Of a stretch of 59,647 nucleotides of DNA, positions 7,852 through 16,281 are shown piece after piece. The notes below the pieces were generated by a model that was not told the DNA's origin, did not search any database, and saw nothing but the letters and a program-made list of their open reading frames with translations. The stretch comes from Nitrososphaerota archaeon. Lineage in GTDB: Archaea; Thermoproteota; EX4484-205; JAAOZP01. The stretch spans positions 1 through 59,647 of the forward strand of contig JAAOZP010000005.1 in assembly GCA_011605725.1 (NCBI GenBank). The letters run 5' to 3'. The first letter of the stretch is position 1, and each line of letters opens with the position of its first letter. A program made the translations under genes and the position numbers.

Positions 7852-8532
7852 CTAGGATGTTTTCTGCGAAGCCTTTAACCCTTTGTTCAACGTGCTCTTT
7901 ATTTTAAACATGAATCTGCATTCTTCATGCGGGATTTTAGCGACGCAGGGCGTCCCCTCAAGGCTCCTTAAAGCGGAGCATGCTAAAATATAATCCATGG
8001 GGGTGAAGGGCGGTGAGCATCCGTTTATGAGTAACAGCTTCTCCAGCCTCCTCTTATCCTCTGGATTAAACATAAAACACTCGTTTCTATTTAATATGGC
8101 GAAACACCTCTCCCATTGATCTGTAGGGCATTCCCGGCATCTAGTGCCTGTTTTGAGTTTTCCAAATATGTTTGCCAAAGGATCGATAACGTAAAGTGTA
8201 GCGTCAGAGCCTAGCATAACGTATACGGCGTTCCTTTCAGCCGGCATTATGAGTTCCTCACGCGCCCCTCTCTTCTTTCTTTCACTCTCAACTTTCCAAA
8301 GGCCCTTCAGCTGGTTATTCAACTGAAAGAGGAGCTTCGTATATGGTATTCTTAGGGATCTTGCCAACTCCTTTTTAGATACAGGCCTTTCCAACGTGAG
8401 CAGCGAGAGCGTATGGAGTATCCTTCTCCTTAAGGGATGGTTAAGTATTCTTAGAAATATTTCTGGATCCAAGTATGCGACGTGAATGTGACAGCAATAT
8501 TCTCGCTCTTCAACTGTTCCAATATTCATCAT
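7852..8532 (-). CDS. Winged-helix regulator with Cys/His clusters
   Basis: The 226-aa protein has an N-terminal CCHIH cluster (C13, C14, H15, H17), then an ArsR-like winged helix: LNHPLRRRILHTLSLL, SKKELARSLRIPYTKLLFQLNNQLKGLWKVE. The second half carries further cysteines, TRCRECPTDQWERCFAILNRNECF, which suggests metal, metalloid or FeS sensing. It lies upstream of the ArsA/ABC operon on the same strand with a 70-bp gap and is a good candidate for its regulator. It is divergent from the CobW-like gene. The ligand is unknown. Confidence 0.7.
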   Translation of the reverse strand: MMNIGTVEEREYCCHIHVAYLDPEIFLRILNHPLRRRILHTLSLLTLERPVSKKELARSLRIPYTKLLFQLNNQLKGLWKVESERKKRGAREELIMPAERNAVYVMLGSDATLYVIDPLANIFGKLKTGTRCRECPTDQWERCFAILNRNECFMFNPEDKRRLEKLLLINGCSPPFTPMDYILACSALRSLEGTPCVAKIPHEECRFMFKIKSTLNKGLKASQKTS

Positions 8533-8589
8533 TTTTGATAAACCTTAGAGGGGCGGAGTTAATAAGCATTGGGTTAAGGGTCCGTTTGT

Positions 8590-8647
8590 TTTCATGTTGA
8601 ATTGGGGTCGATTTCGGTATGAATTAAGTTAAAAGTTTATTAATCAA
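8590..8647 (+). promoter_or_regulatory. 58-bp promoter element, copy A (upstream of CobW-like gene)
   Basis: This 58-bp stretch matches the reverse complement of 11880-11937 at 57 positions (the single mismatch is G/T near position 15). It ends in a BRE/TATA-like unit, TTAAAAGTTTATTAATCAA, with the TATA part at 8636-8643. That predicts transcription starting around 8665-8670, just before the CobW-like gene. About 40 bp upstream of the TATA is also conserved and is the likely operator. Confidence 0.75.
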
Positions 8648-8664
8648 ATTAAAAATTGACCAAT

Positions 8665-8674
8665 AGCGCGTGCT
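8665..8674. repeat. AGCGCGTGCT motif copy
   Basis: The copy lies between promoter element A and the CobW-like start; the alternative GTG start at 8670 falls within it. Confidence 0.6.
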
Positions 8675-8681
8675 GAGTAAA

Positions 8682-9779
8682 ATGAAGAGGAGAATAGCTG
8701 GCATAGGAGGATTCCTCGGTTCTGGGAAAACAACGCTGATAATAGAATTAGGAAAGAAACTTGCTTCCGAAGGAAAAAAGGTTGCCATAATAACCAATGA
8801 TCAAGGGGAAAATCTTGTGGACACCAATTTGGTAAGGGATTACGGATTCGCAGTCACTGAAGTAGTTGGTGGATGTTTTTGCTGCAGATTTCCAGATTTT
8901 ATAACTCATATTCACGAAATGGTGCATGAGGCCAATCCTGATGTGATCTTGGCTGAACCCGTGGGGAGCTGCACGGACCTTCTAGCAACAGTTTACGCTC
9001 CGCTCAGAAAGTATTATGAGGGAGAATTTAATCTAGCCCCCTTCACAGTTCTCATAGATGCTTCTAGCCTCCTTCTAGATCTAGAGGAAAAACGTGTCTT
9101 TACTTCAAACACTCCGACGGGAGATCTTTATTCGTGGCAAGTAAAGGAAGGAGACATACTGGCGATTAACAAGACGGATTTGGTGCCTAAAAAGGAGGTG
9201 CCGAAAATTGAGTCGTTTTTGAAGGAAATTAACCCTACAGCCGATATCATCCAAATCTCAGCTAAAACCGGCCATAACTTGGACAGGCTTCTTAAGATGC
9301 TGATAGAAGGGGAGCATAAGCCTCGCTCCACAATCACAGAAGAAATTGATTATAACACATATGCTTTGGCTGAGGCTGAGCTGGGATGGTTTAATGGTGT
9401 GTTTAGGATTAACTCTGACAAACCGTTAAAGATAGATGACTTGATGAAGGAGCTGCTGACGGAGATAAACAGGCGGGTGGAGAAGAGTAAAGGAGTAATC
9501 GTCCACGCGAAGACTCGCTTTTCAACTAAGGAAGGTTGGGCCAAGGCTTCTCTTGTAATATCAGATGTTGATATTACAGGTGAAGTCCCGCCCCCATCAA
9601 AAGACATAGACGTAATCCTCAACATCAGGGCAGCTATAGACCCGGTGGCTCTGTCGAACATCGTGAAAAATTCGCTTGGAGCCGTAACTTCTAGACACAA
9701 TGCTAGGTATGCGGATTGGGTTGCCACAAGCTTTAGGCCAGGATACCCAAAGCCATACTATCGCCTCGTACATACTTAG
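8682..9779 (+). CDS. COG0523/CobW-type metallochaperone GTPase
   Basis: The protein is 365 aa from ATG 8682; a GTG at 8670 is in frame but lies in the GCGCGTGCT repeat. It shows P-loop GIGGFLGSGKTT (~8-18), the family metal motif GGCFCC (C65, C67, C68), a Walker B-like ILAEPVGSC and the G4 motif NKTD (163-166). The C-terminal ~130 aa form the second domain. COG0523 proteins deliver Zn, Co, Fe or other metals to client enzymes at the cost of GTP. The usual C-terminal His-rich stretch is absent. The gene shares a near-identical promoter with the convergent CstA gene, which suggests co-expression; the metal is unknown. Confidence 0.85.
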   Translation: MKRRIAGIGGFLGSGKTTLIIELGKKLASEGKKVAIITNDQGENLVDTNLVRDYGFAVTEVVGGCFCCRFPDFITHIHEMVHEANPDVILAEPVGSCTDLLATVYAPLRKYYEGEFNLAPFTVLIDASSLLLDLEEKRVFTSNTPTGDLYSWQVKEGDILAINKTDLVPKKEVPKIESFLKEINPTADIIQISAKTGHNLDRLLKMLIEGEHKPRSTITEEIDYNTYALAEAELGWFNGVFRINSDKPLKIDDLMKELLTEINRRVEKSKGVIVHAKTRFSTKEGWAKASLVISDVDITGEVPPPSKDIDVILNIRAAIDPVALSNIVKNSLGAVTSRHNARYADWVATSFRPGYPKPYYRLVHT

Positions 9780-9818
9780 AGATGGAGGGAGTTTCCGAAT
9801 GATATGTCCTATAGCGAT

Positions 9819-9828
9819 AGCGTGCGCT
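9819..9828. repeat. AGCGTGCGCT motif copy
   Basis: A decamer variant in the 154-bp gap between the convergent CobW-like and CstA genes. Confidence 0.55.
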
Positions 9829-9933
9829 CAGGGAGGGCCTCAACAACCTGAATGGCTAGAACGTAGACACGCCTGTAGCCAACTCCAATATTTCCTCGAA
9901 TCCCCTCTTAAGCCCCAGCCTGTAGCCATCTTG

Positions 9934-11739
9934 CTACATAGACCTTTTATGTTGCTGAGAAGTATAGTCAGCGCTGCCTAGCATAGCGCGCGCTATCCTA
10001 AACCATTTCATTAATGCATCTGCCAACACTGCTCCTAGGAGCATAATAAAAGATACTATTATGAATGTCTGTACTAGAGCGGGAATGGTTCCCGATGGTA
10101 AAAGCTCATTTGTTATCTTCAAAAAAGCCCCATGGATTGTCGCTGAAGAAAATACCAGTACAGGCCAGAACGTTACCCAACCATAAATTGGTTTGAGGTT
10201 CTTGAGAATATATGAGGTTGCAACGATTAGGGCAATACAGGCCATCAACTGGTTGCACATTCCAAACATGGGCCAAATGACGCCTATTGTACCAGTGTAC
10301 AATAAGTAAGCCCATAGGAACGCCATGACAATGGTTAGGGATATTGTGCTTATCCACCATTTGCGTGGCTTTGCGGAGGTGATGCCCATGGCATCTTGCA
10401 CAAAGTATCTAGCCATCCTGGTGCCATGGTCCATGATTGGCATTGTGAATAGAGCTATGTAGATGATACTGAATTGGTACCAAATAGCTAATGCAGTCTC
10501 TCCTCCAAATAGACTGGAAAGAAGTTTCGCGGCGCTTATACTTAATGATGTTACTCCACCAACCCTTCCTTGGAGGTTCATGCCAACCATTTCTGAAAGC
10601 CTTGGCAGCTCCACAGGTACCATTTTCAATGTTGCATAGACATTCGGATTGACATTAATTGCAAAATAATCACCTGGGAAAAGTATACATGCCAAGCAGA
10701 GAGCCACAACTGCAATCGCGCTTTCAGTTAGCCAAGCACCATAAGCTACAGTTCTAATGTCCATTTCACGAGATACCAATCTTGGAGATACACCGGAGCA
10801 GGAAAGGCTGTGCCATCCAGATATTGCCCCGCAAGTAATGATGATGAAAAGGAACGGCCAAAGAGGCCCAGGAATTACAGGCCCACTCGAGACTGCATAC
10901 TCGGTTACGGGCGGCATCTTCAATTCGGGATGCGCAACAAATATCGCGACCACAAGCAAAGCAATTACAGATACTTTGATGAGCCCGCTCAAGTGATCTC
11001 TTGGGCCCAGTAATACATGAACTGGAACAATCGAGGCTATGGACGCATATAGCGCTATTAAGAGTATCAGCTGTTCTTTCCCAAGGTCAAAGGTACTTAG
11101 CAAGCCTATTTCGTTAAGTTTCGGTGCGATGAGTAAAAATAGAATAAGTTGAAAGAGCCCTATTATCGCCCCTTCCATAAACCTTCCCTTTCTAATCCAA
11201 CGTGCATACGCATAAATGAATAGCGAGATTGGGATCGTTGTCGCAACAGAAAATGTCGCCCAGACATTGTGCATCAACGCTGCTATGAGACCTGTGCCCA
11301 TGCCAGCTATGGCGACTATTACCATGAAGTATGTTGCAAGCGTCACAGCTATCCAGCTTATCTTCCCGACTTCCATCTTTGCTATCTGTCCTATCGACTT
11401 TCCATCGTGTCTGATAGAAAGGAACATGACCATGAAATCATGTACTCCCCCAGCAAGACATGTAGCAGTCAATATCCAAAGGATACACGGAAGCCAACCG
11501 TACTGGGCAGCTAAAGTAGGTCCTAACAGGACTCCGGAACCAGCTATTGTCGCGTAATGGTAGAAAAAGACAACCCATCTATTTGTCGGCACGTAATCCT
11601 TCCCATCATTTAGCCTTATGGCTGGAGTTGTTTTTCCATCATCAAGCTTAGCAACCTTCAAGGCTAGAAACTTTGAATAGAACCTGAAGCCTAAAGCGAA
11701 TACGAAAATGGTAGATGCCATCATGATCGCTGAATTCAA
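9934..11739 (-). CDS. cstA: CstA-family pyruvate/peptide transporter
   Basis: This 601-aa polytopic membrane protein contains the CstA hallmark block NDGKDYVPTNRWVVFFYHYATIAGSGVLLGPTLAAQYGWLP (split here for reading), followed by about 15 hydrophobic segments. CstA/BtsT proteins import pyruvate and perhaps peptides. The start is TTG 11739, preceded at 9 nt by GGAGG; ATG 11724 is an alternative. A 30-codon ORF lies 19 nt upstream in the same predicted transcript. The C-terminal codons include the perfect palindrome ATAGCGCGCGCTAT (9983-9996). It is convergent with the CobW-like gene. Confidence 0.9.
   Translation of the reverse strand: MNSAIMMASTIFVFALGFRFYSKFLALKVAKLDDGKTTPAIRLNDGKDYVPTNRWVVFFYHYATIAGSGVLLGPTLAAQYGWLPCILWILTATCLAGGVHDFMVMFLSIRHDGKSIGQIAKMEVGKISWIAVTLATYFMVIVAIAGMGTGLIAALMHNVWATFSVATTIPISLFIYAYARWIRKGRFMEGAIIGLFQLILFLLIAPKLNEIGLLSTFDLGKEQLILLIALYASIASIVPVHVLLGPRDHLSGLIKVSVIALLVVAIFVAHPELKMPPVTEYAVSSGPVIPGPLWPFLFIIITCGAISGWHSLSCSGVSPRLVSREMDIRTVAYGAWLTESAIAVVALCLACILFPGDYFAINVNPNVYATLKMVPVELPRLSEMVGMNLQGRVGGVTSLSISAAKLLSSLFGGETALAIWYQFSIIYIALFTMPIMDHGTRMARYFVQDAMGITSAKPRKWWISTISLTIVMAFLWAYLLYTGTIGVIWPMFGMCNQLMACIALIVATSYILKNLKPIYGWVTFWPVLVFSSATIHGAFLKITNELLPSGTIPALVQTFIIVSFIMLLGAVLADALMKWFRIARAMLGSADYTSQQHKRSM
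9983..9996. repeat. GCGCGC palindrome copy inside the CstA 3' end
   Basis: ATAGCGCGCGCTAT is a perfect 14-bp palindrome and the only full copy I find inside an intact confident gene. It lies about 17 codons before the CstA stop. Confidence 0.65.
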
Positions 11740-11758
11740 TCAGCCAATCCTCCACATG

Positions 11759-11851
11759 CTAGCGCGCACTCCGCCTTTCCTTCAATATGTCCTCAACTTC
11801 AGGGTCTATTTTCATGCTTTCCCAGCCTTCTGAATAATGCGTGCGCTCCAT
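11759..11851 (-). CDS. Small ORF upstream of CstA (possible YbdD/YjiX-like partner)
   Basis: The frame is 30 codons from ATG 11851 to TAG 11759: starts MERTHYSEGWESMKIDP, ends EVEDILKERRSAR. The shared promoter element (TATA part at about 11884-11891) predicts a transcript starting just before this ATG, so it would be the first, near-leaderless gene of the cstA mRNA; cstA follows after 19 nt. Bacterial CstA and BtsT work with short YbdD/YjiX proteins whose C-terminus has an F-x-R-E-R-x-x-A-R pattern; ILKERRSAR resembles it. Both ends contain GCGC-rich motif copies, so it could also be non-coding DNA. Confidence 0.4.
   Translation of the reverse strand: MERTHYSEGWESMKIDPEVEDILKERRSAR
11761..11770. 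repeat. AGCGCGCACT motif copy
   Basis: The decamer overlaps the stop codon of the small ORF upstream of cstA and is identical to the copies at 3729 and 44678. Confidence 0.55.
11838..11847. repeat. TGCGTGCGCT motif copy
   Basis: A one-base variant of AGCGTGCGCT, next to the start codon of the small ORF upstream of cstA. Confidence 0.45.
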
Positions 11852-11879
11852 TTTCCTTTTCAATTAGTTAATTTTTTAC

Positions 11880-11937
11880 TTGATTAATAAACTTTTAACT
11901 TAATTCATACCGAAATCGACCCAAATTCAACATGAAA
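11880..11937 (-). promoter_or_regulatory. 58-bp promoter element, copy B (upstream of small ORF-cstA)
   Basis: This is the inverted copy of 8590-8647 (57 of 58 identical), and similarity continues weakly for about 17 more bases. Read on the minus strand, the TATA-like TTTATTAA lies about 33 nt before ATG 11851. Its operator half is the same as upstream of the CobW-like gene. From here to 12145 I see only A/T-rich DNA, a GCGC-containing patch at 11941-11990 and a possible TATA (TTTTTTATAATA) near 12005-12016. Confidence 0.75.
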
Positions 11938-12145
11938 AAACTCGCGCTTATTTGTCCCCAACTTCCGTAAAGCAGAACTGAGCGCATGTGCCCATGTTTA
12001 TACTTTTTTTATAATATTGCATGTAGAGCAATATCGGACTAGCATAGCTCAGCCGTTCTGGTGTGATTCCCTAAGCTTTTATTTGGGTATGATTTGGTTG
12101 AAATTTGGGAAATTCTTTTTTAGCTTCAAATTTCAAGAATATGAC

Positions 12146-12739
12146 ATGAAGGGGACAGAAAGGCCGAAATATTATTTCAACACTAGGGACTTGGTGGTTA
12201 TCGCTACCTTGACAGCAATACGAAGCGTCATCGCTGTCTCATCAGAACCGTTAATCAGGGGGCTTGTCCATGGCGTACTTCATCTCCCAGGACCAGGAAC
12301 AGGGATGGCTATCTTCGGATGGTTCAGTTTCGTCATATGGATGCTGCTGGCATATGGTTTAACGTTGAAAAAGGGATCTGTGTTTCTCACATCCATCCTC
12401 ATGGGCATAGTCACCGCGTTCACTGGAATGGGGCCAATAGCGGGCATCATTGTTCTTCCAATTTTCATTGGCGCAGGATTATGTATGGAGCTCGGGCTCC
12501 TGTTGAAACACTCATCAGTAAAGTACCTTGCAGCCGGTGTGTTGGGAAACATAGCGTTTTTCATCCTTTTCATATCGATGGCGGGATTCTATAAGGGGCA
12601 ATGGTTGTTAGCATCGTTCATTCCCATCGCTACTGTTATTGGCGCGATATCGGGGCTGGTCGGCGGCCTAGTTACAATAAGTTTATTAGTTTCTTTACGA
12701 AAAGCTGGATTGGCGCCATCGGATGAAAAGCAGGGTTGA
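12146..12739 (+). CDS. ECF transporter S component (substrate-binding membrane subunit)
   Basis: The protein is 197 aa from ATG 12146. Upstream in-frame sequence to 12017 is Phe-rich and unlike the family, so the later start is preferred. It has about six hydrophobic helices, beginning RDLVVIATLTAIRSVIAV, with the Ala-rich A-x-x-x-A-type first helix expected for contact with the T subunit. It overlaps the ATPase gene by 4 nt. Vitamin-class substrates (thiamin precursor, cobalamin and others) are possible; neither the sequence nor the upstream region shows a riboswitch that would decide. Confidence 0.7.
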   Translation: MKGTERPKYYFNTRDLVVIATLTAIRSVIAVSSEPLIRGLVHGVLHLPGPGTGMAIFGWFSFVIWMLLAYGLTLKKGSVFLTSILMGIVTAFTGMGPIAGIIVLPIFIGAGLCMELGLLLKHSSVKYLAAGVLGNIAFFILFISMAGFYKGQWLLASFIPIATVIGAISGLVGGLVTISLLVSLRKAGLAPSDEKQG

Positions 12740-14463
12740 GCATTAGCATAAGGGATCTTTGGTATAGATATCCGGGTTCAAGGGAATGGGTGTTAAGGAA
12801 TATAAACTTGAATATCAATTCCGGTGAAATGGTATGCATCATGGGCCCCTCGGCCTGTGGTAAGTCAACCCTATTATACTTGCTCAACGGGATCATTCCT
12901 CATGCGTTGGGGGGTGAGATGAAAGGAAGGGTGGTTGTCGAGTCTCTTGACACTAGGGAGCACGACGTGTACGAGCTCTCGACTATAGTTAGCCTAGTTC
13001 AACAAGACCCAGAAAATCAGTTCCGTACATTTACAGTTAAGGATGAGATTGCATTTGGCCCGGAGAACCTGTTGATTCCTAAGCATGAAATCTTAGAACG
13101 CGTCGAACAGTCTCTTCAAATAGTGAACGCGAAGCATCTTGCGGACAGGACGATGATGGAGCTTTCTGGGGGAGAAAAGCAACGTATTGCCTTAGCCGCC
13201 GCGCTCTCGATGAAGCCGAAGATATTGGTTCTCGACGAGCCGACATCAAACATAGATCCTAAGGGTGCGGTGGAGCTTGCGCAGAACCTTAGGAACATAC
13301 GTTCAAAGACGAACATAACGGTGATAATAGTTGAACACAGGCTCGATCTTTTCCTCTGGATGTCGGATAGGCTAATCATCATGAATGAAGGAGAAATAGT
13401 TTGCAACGGGGCACCTCGGTCAGTTCTACAGAAGTATCAGGGCCTCCTATTAAAGATTGGAGTAAGGCCTCCTCAGACCTTTGAACTATTCGATCGGCTT
13501 TCCAATCTAGGTGTAATAAATAACAGTCATTACCCGCTTTCCATTGAAGAAATTGAAGAAAAGGCGGAGTTTTTCAGGCAATTGTTTCAGTCTGATTTTT
13601 GTGTCTGCACCCCGGTTTCCAGTGGGAGAACTTCTGAGGGTGAAGTCGTCATTAGGGTTAATGGGCTTACATACGATTATCCTGGAGGTATTCGTGCTCT
13701 TGACGGTATAGACTTGGAAGTTCGGAAGGGAGAATTTATCGGAATAATAGGGAACAACGGTGCTGGTAAGACTACGTTTCTCCTCCACCTCATTGGAATA
13801 CTCAAACCAAAAAGTGGAAACGTTTCTGTTCTCGGCATGGATACTCGAACTACGCCGGTCTCAATTATCGCTAGAAGGGTCGGCATGGTGTTTCAATATC
13901 CTTCGCAGCAACTTTTCGAGGAATCTGTTAGAGACGAAATCCTATTCGCCCCCAAGAACTTTTCGATGAGGGAAAACGAGCTTTATGATAGATTTAAAGA
14001 GATATCGAAAACATTTGACCTAGAGGGGCTGGAAGACAGGTATCCTCAATCCCTCAGCGTTGGCCAAATGAGAAGACTGAACCTAGCATCCATCCTAATC
14101 TATGACCCAGATATAATCATCTTGGACGAGCCGTTCTTTGGGCAGGACTATGGACATGTTGAAAGGATCATGGGTTTGCTTGAAAAGTTGAACGAGGAGG
14201 GGAAGACGATCATGATAGTCTCCCATAACATAGTTGAACTGGCCGAGCACGTAAGAAGGCTTATACTATTTAAGGACGGGAGGATAATTGAAGATGGACC
14301 CACTAGACGCGTGATGAATAGTATGGTCGACAAAGAGGAAAAACAGTACTTCTGTACCCCCGTATGCAGGCTCTCTCGTCTTCTCACTAAGCACGCTGTT
14401 TTAGAGGCTCCAACTACTGTCGATGAAATACTTTCAGTTCTGATGAGGAGAAGGCAAAGTTGA
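12736..14463 (+). CDS. ECF transporter ATPase, fused A-A' (YkoD-like)
   Basis: The 575-aa protein has two ABC domains. Domain 1: Walker A MGPSACGKST (~36-45), signature LSGGEKQRI, Walker B KILVLDEPTSNID. Domain 2 (from ~residue 295): Walker A GNNGAGKTT, signature LSVGQMRRL, Walker B DIIILDEPFFGQD. The second signature is LSVGQ rather than LSGGQ. TTG start at 12736 gives a TTGA overlap with the S gene. Double ATPases of this type energise ECF importers together with the T protein encoded next. Confidence 0.9.
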   Translation: MSISIRDLWYRYPGSREWVLRNINLNINSGEMVCIMGPSACGKSTLLYLLNGIIPHALGGEMKGRVVVESLDTREHDVYELSTIVSLVQQDPENQFRTFTVKDEIAFGPENLLIPKHEILERVEQSLQIVNAKHLADRTMMELSGGEKQRIALAAALSMKPKILVLDEPTSNIDPKGAVELAQNLRNIRSKTNITVIIVEHRLDLFLWMSDRLIIMNEGEIVCNGAPRSVLQKYQGLLLKIGVRPPQTFELFDRLSNLGVINNSHYPLSIEEIEEKAEFFRQLFQSDFCVCTPVSSGRTSEGEVVIRVNGLTYDYPGGIRALDGIDLEVRKGEFIGIIGNNGAGKTTFLLHLIGILKPKSGNVSVLGMDTRTTPVSIIARRVGMVFQYPSQQLFEESVRDEILFAPKNFSMRENELYDRFKEISKTFDLEGLEDRYPQSLSVGQMRRLNLASILIYDPDIIILDEPFFGQDYGHVERIMGLLEKLNEEGKTIMIVSHNIVELAEHVRRLILFKDGRIIEDGPTRRVMNSMVDKEEKQYFCTPVCRLSRLLTKHAVLEAPTTVDEILSVLMRRRQS

Positions 14464-15311
14464 TCAAACTTAAGTATACTTATGTTAATGTCGATTCTAA
14501 AGTTCATAATCTGAATCCCATTGTAAAGGTCCTTTGGATTACGTGTGTAGATGTGCTTGCAATACTCGTTTGGGATATCGCATGGCTCGGCCTAATCTTT
14601 CTCTCAGTGTTTGCAGTAGGCTTAGCAGCCAATCTCGGCCGGAGAAGGTTACTGGATGCGATGAGGCCGCTGAAGCCTTTGGTAATAATACTCCTATTCT
14701 CCCCGAGCTTCATACTATTGCCTGAGCTCAGGATTCTCTCGCCTAATCCATCTTTGATCACGCTTCTTGTCGAAGGCGTTGCCTACGGAATCACTATTGC
14801 TTTACGGTTTAGCTGCATAATATACTCCGCATTCATCTTCATGATGACGACAAGATTAAACGATCTCGCCTACATGCTGGTGAAACTGGGAATGCCATAC
14901 AGGTATAGTTTTATGATCATCACATCGTTCCGGCTGATCCCGTCTTTAGAAAAATATGCGGAGAACATCAAATACGCCCAGCTAGCGAGGGGGTTAAACC
15001 TAGATAGAGCCGGTATTTTAAGGAGGTACTTTAACTTCGTGAAGTATACGGTTAAACCTCTGCTTATCTCAGCCTTAAGAGGAAGCCTCACCCTTGCCAT
15101 ATCCATGGACAGTGCCTGCTTCGGCGCTTACAGAAGTAGGGTTTTCTTGAATGATGTCCCATACTCTAAGCAGGATGTATTTATCTCTGCGGTGATACTG
15201 TTGATTATGACGCTGAGCATTTATGTTATTTTCACGGGAAGATTGCCCATTCTTTTTGACTTTTCTGAGACAATCAGGAGGCTCTTTTATCCTTCTGGTA
15301 AAATTGTTTAA
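14460..15311 (+). CDS. ECF transporter T component (EcfT/CbiQ family)
   Basis: This 283-aa membrane protein opens with HNLNPIVKVLWITCVDVLAILVWD, the CbiQ/EcfT first helix. Near residues 140-190 it has the two cytosolic coupling helices: MPYRYSFMIITSFRLIPSL and an A-R-G motif in QLARGLNLDR. The start is TTG 14460, overlapping the ATPase stop in a TTGA. It joins the S subunit to the double ATPase. The operon 12146-15311 is a complete ECF importer. It is convergent with the methyltransferase gene, which it overlaps by 4 nt. Confidence 0.88.
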   Translation: MIKLKYTYVNVDSKVHNLNPIVKVLWITCVDVLAILVWDIAWLGLIFLSVFAVGLAANLGRRRLLDAMRPLKPLVIILLFSPSFILLPELRILSPNPSLITLLVEGVAYGITIALRFSCIIYSAFIFMMTTRLNDLAYMLVKLGMPYRYSFMIITSFRLIPSLEKYAENIKYAQLARGLNLDRAGILRRYFNFVKYTVKPLLISALRGSLTLAISMDSACFGAYRSRVFLNDVPYSKQDVFISAVILLIMTLSIYVIFTGRLPILFDFSETIRRLFYPSGKIV

Positions 15312-15961
15312 ACCGACTTAACTATTTCGATCCACCTACCCAGCTCGCTTCGAATAATCTTGAATCCTGAGATCCTTGCTTCCTTAACCCACTCTTCCAT
15401 TTTCCATTTTTCAAGAGGAAGATATCTTCTCCCTTCAGGGCTGTTAAAAAATTGCTTTCTCTTGCTTTCAAACTCCTCCCGTAATTTTTTCGGAAGACGC
15501 TGAGGGAAGCCTCCTCCAACAAAGGCAACTCCTCCTAGGGTTAACACTCTGAACACCTCCCGTAACACTTCCGTCACATTCTTGAAAAAAGGTATGGCTC
15601 CTCTGCTTACCGCGAGGTTGAAGGAATTTTGCCTGAAAGGCAGGCTATGCGCATCAGCTTGGACAGCCATTACTCTGTTCTTTACTTTAAGATATTCTGC
15701 ATTTTTTAAGCCTTTCTCTAAAACATTCCTCTCAGCATCTATAAGCAAAACCTCAAGTTTAGTTTTAATCGCAAGTTCTATTCCAAACATGCCAACGCCG
15801 CTCCCAATATCCATGCATAATCCGTATGTGATACCATACCTCTCAACTACTTCCTCAGCCAATTCTTTATATACGATTAGGGGCCAGAGTGGAGGATACG
15901 GTATATCTGAGCCACAAGAAGCATACTGGTTATCAGATGATGCGCCTAGTTCTATAATCAT
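15308..15961 (-). CDS. Class I SAM-dependent methyltransferase
   Basis: The 217-aa protein has motif I CMDIGSGVGMFGIELA (residues ~49-64), an acidic end of strand 2 (VLLIDAE), and motifs II/III ADAHSLPFRQNSFNLAVSRG followed by EVFRVLTLGGVAFVGGG. This is the Methyltransf_11 (UbiE-like) order. The substrate is unknown. It is the last gene of a small operon: its start overlaps the upstream small membrane protein by 4 nt, with a winged-helix regulator first. A role in metalloid or small-molecule methylation is possible but unsupported. Confidence 0.85.
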   Translation of the reverse strand: MIIELGASSDNQYASCGSDIPYPPLWPLIVYKELAEEVVERYGITYGLCMDIGSGVGMFGIELAIKTKLEVLLIDAERNVLEKGLKNAEYLKVKNRVMAVQADAHSLPFRQNSFNLAVSRGAIPFFKNVTEVLREVFRVLTLGGVAFVGGGFPQRLPKKLREEFESKRKQFFNSPEGRRYLPLEKWKMEEWVKEARISGFKIIRSELGRWIEIVKSV

Positions 15962-16245
15962 TTCCAGGTTATCAGAAGAAGGATAGCCAATCCAATGGTC
16001 TCAATGCTGCTCAGGATCGGCCGAACCACTCTGGCGACTTCGATAGCACTACACATGTCTGTAGACATATAGAAGTAAATGGCTAAGAACCTTTCTAATA
16101 AGAAGAGTGAGGCAAAGGATAAAAGACCTAGGGTAAACTTCGACCTAATTTTAAGATGGTTCTTTACATATATGTACACAAGAACCAGTAACAGCATTAC
16201 GTTAACAACTTCCACCATTATGCTGACCCATGTAGCGAGTTCCAT
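15958..16245 (-). CDS. Small membrane protein (three helices)
   Basis: This 95-aa protein has three hydrophobic segments: ~8-27 (IMVEVVNVMLLLVLVYIYV), ~38-60 (TLGLLSFASLFLLERFLAIYFYM) and ~72-93 (ILSSIETIGLAILLLITW). I do not recognise the exact family, but small membrane proteins following an archaeal winged-helix gene are common, and this may be a membrane partner of that regulator. It overlaps the methyltransferase by 4 nt and follows the regulator by 36 nt. Confidence 0.65.
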   Translation of the reverse strand: MELATWVSIMVEVVNVMLLLVLVYIYVKNHLKIRSKFTLGLLSFASLFLLERFLAIYFYMSTDMCSAIEVARVVRPILSSIETIGLAILLLITWK

Positions 16246-16281
16246 TATTACTTTTTTATCCTCATCCTCTTTAAAAACATT

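Noticed and set aside
9700..9981. 93-codon open frame across the CobW-like/CstA junction
   Set aside because: It overlaps the ends of two confident genes, has no promoter or ribosome site and no family-like sequence.
11938..12145. TPP or cobalamin riboswitch upstream of the ECF operon
   Set aside because: The conserved cores (CTGAGA with GAACCTGAT, or the cobalamin box) are not present.
14230..14245. ATAACATAGTTGA as another dyad copy
   Set aside because: It lies inside the ECF ATPase coding sequence and the right arm is incomplete.
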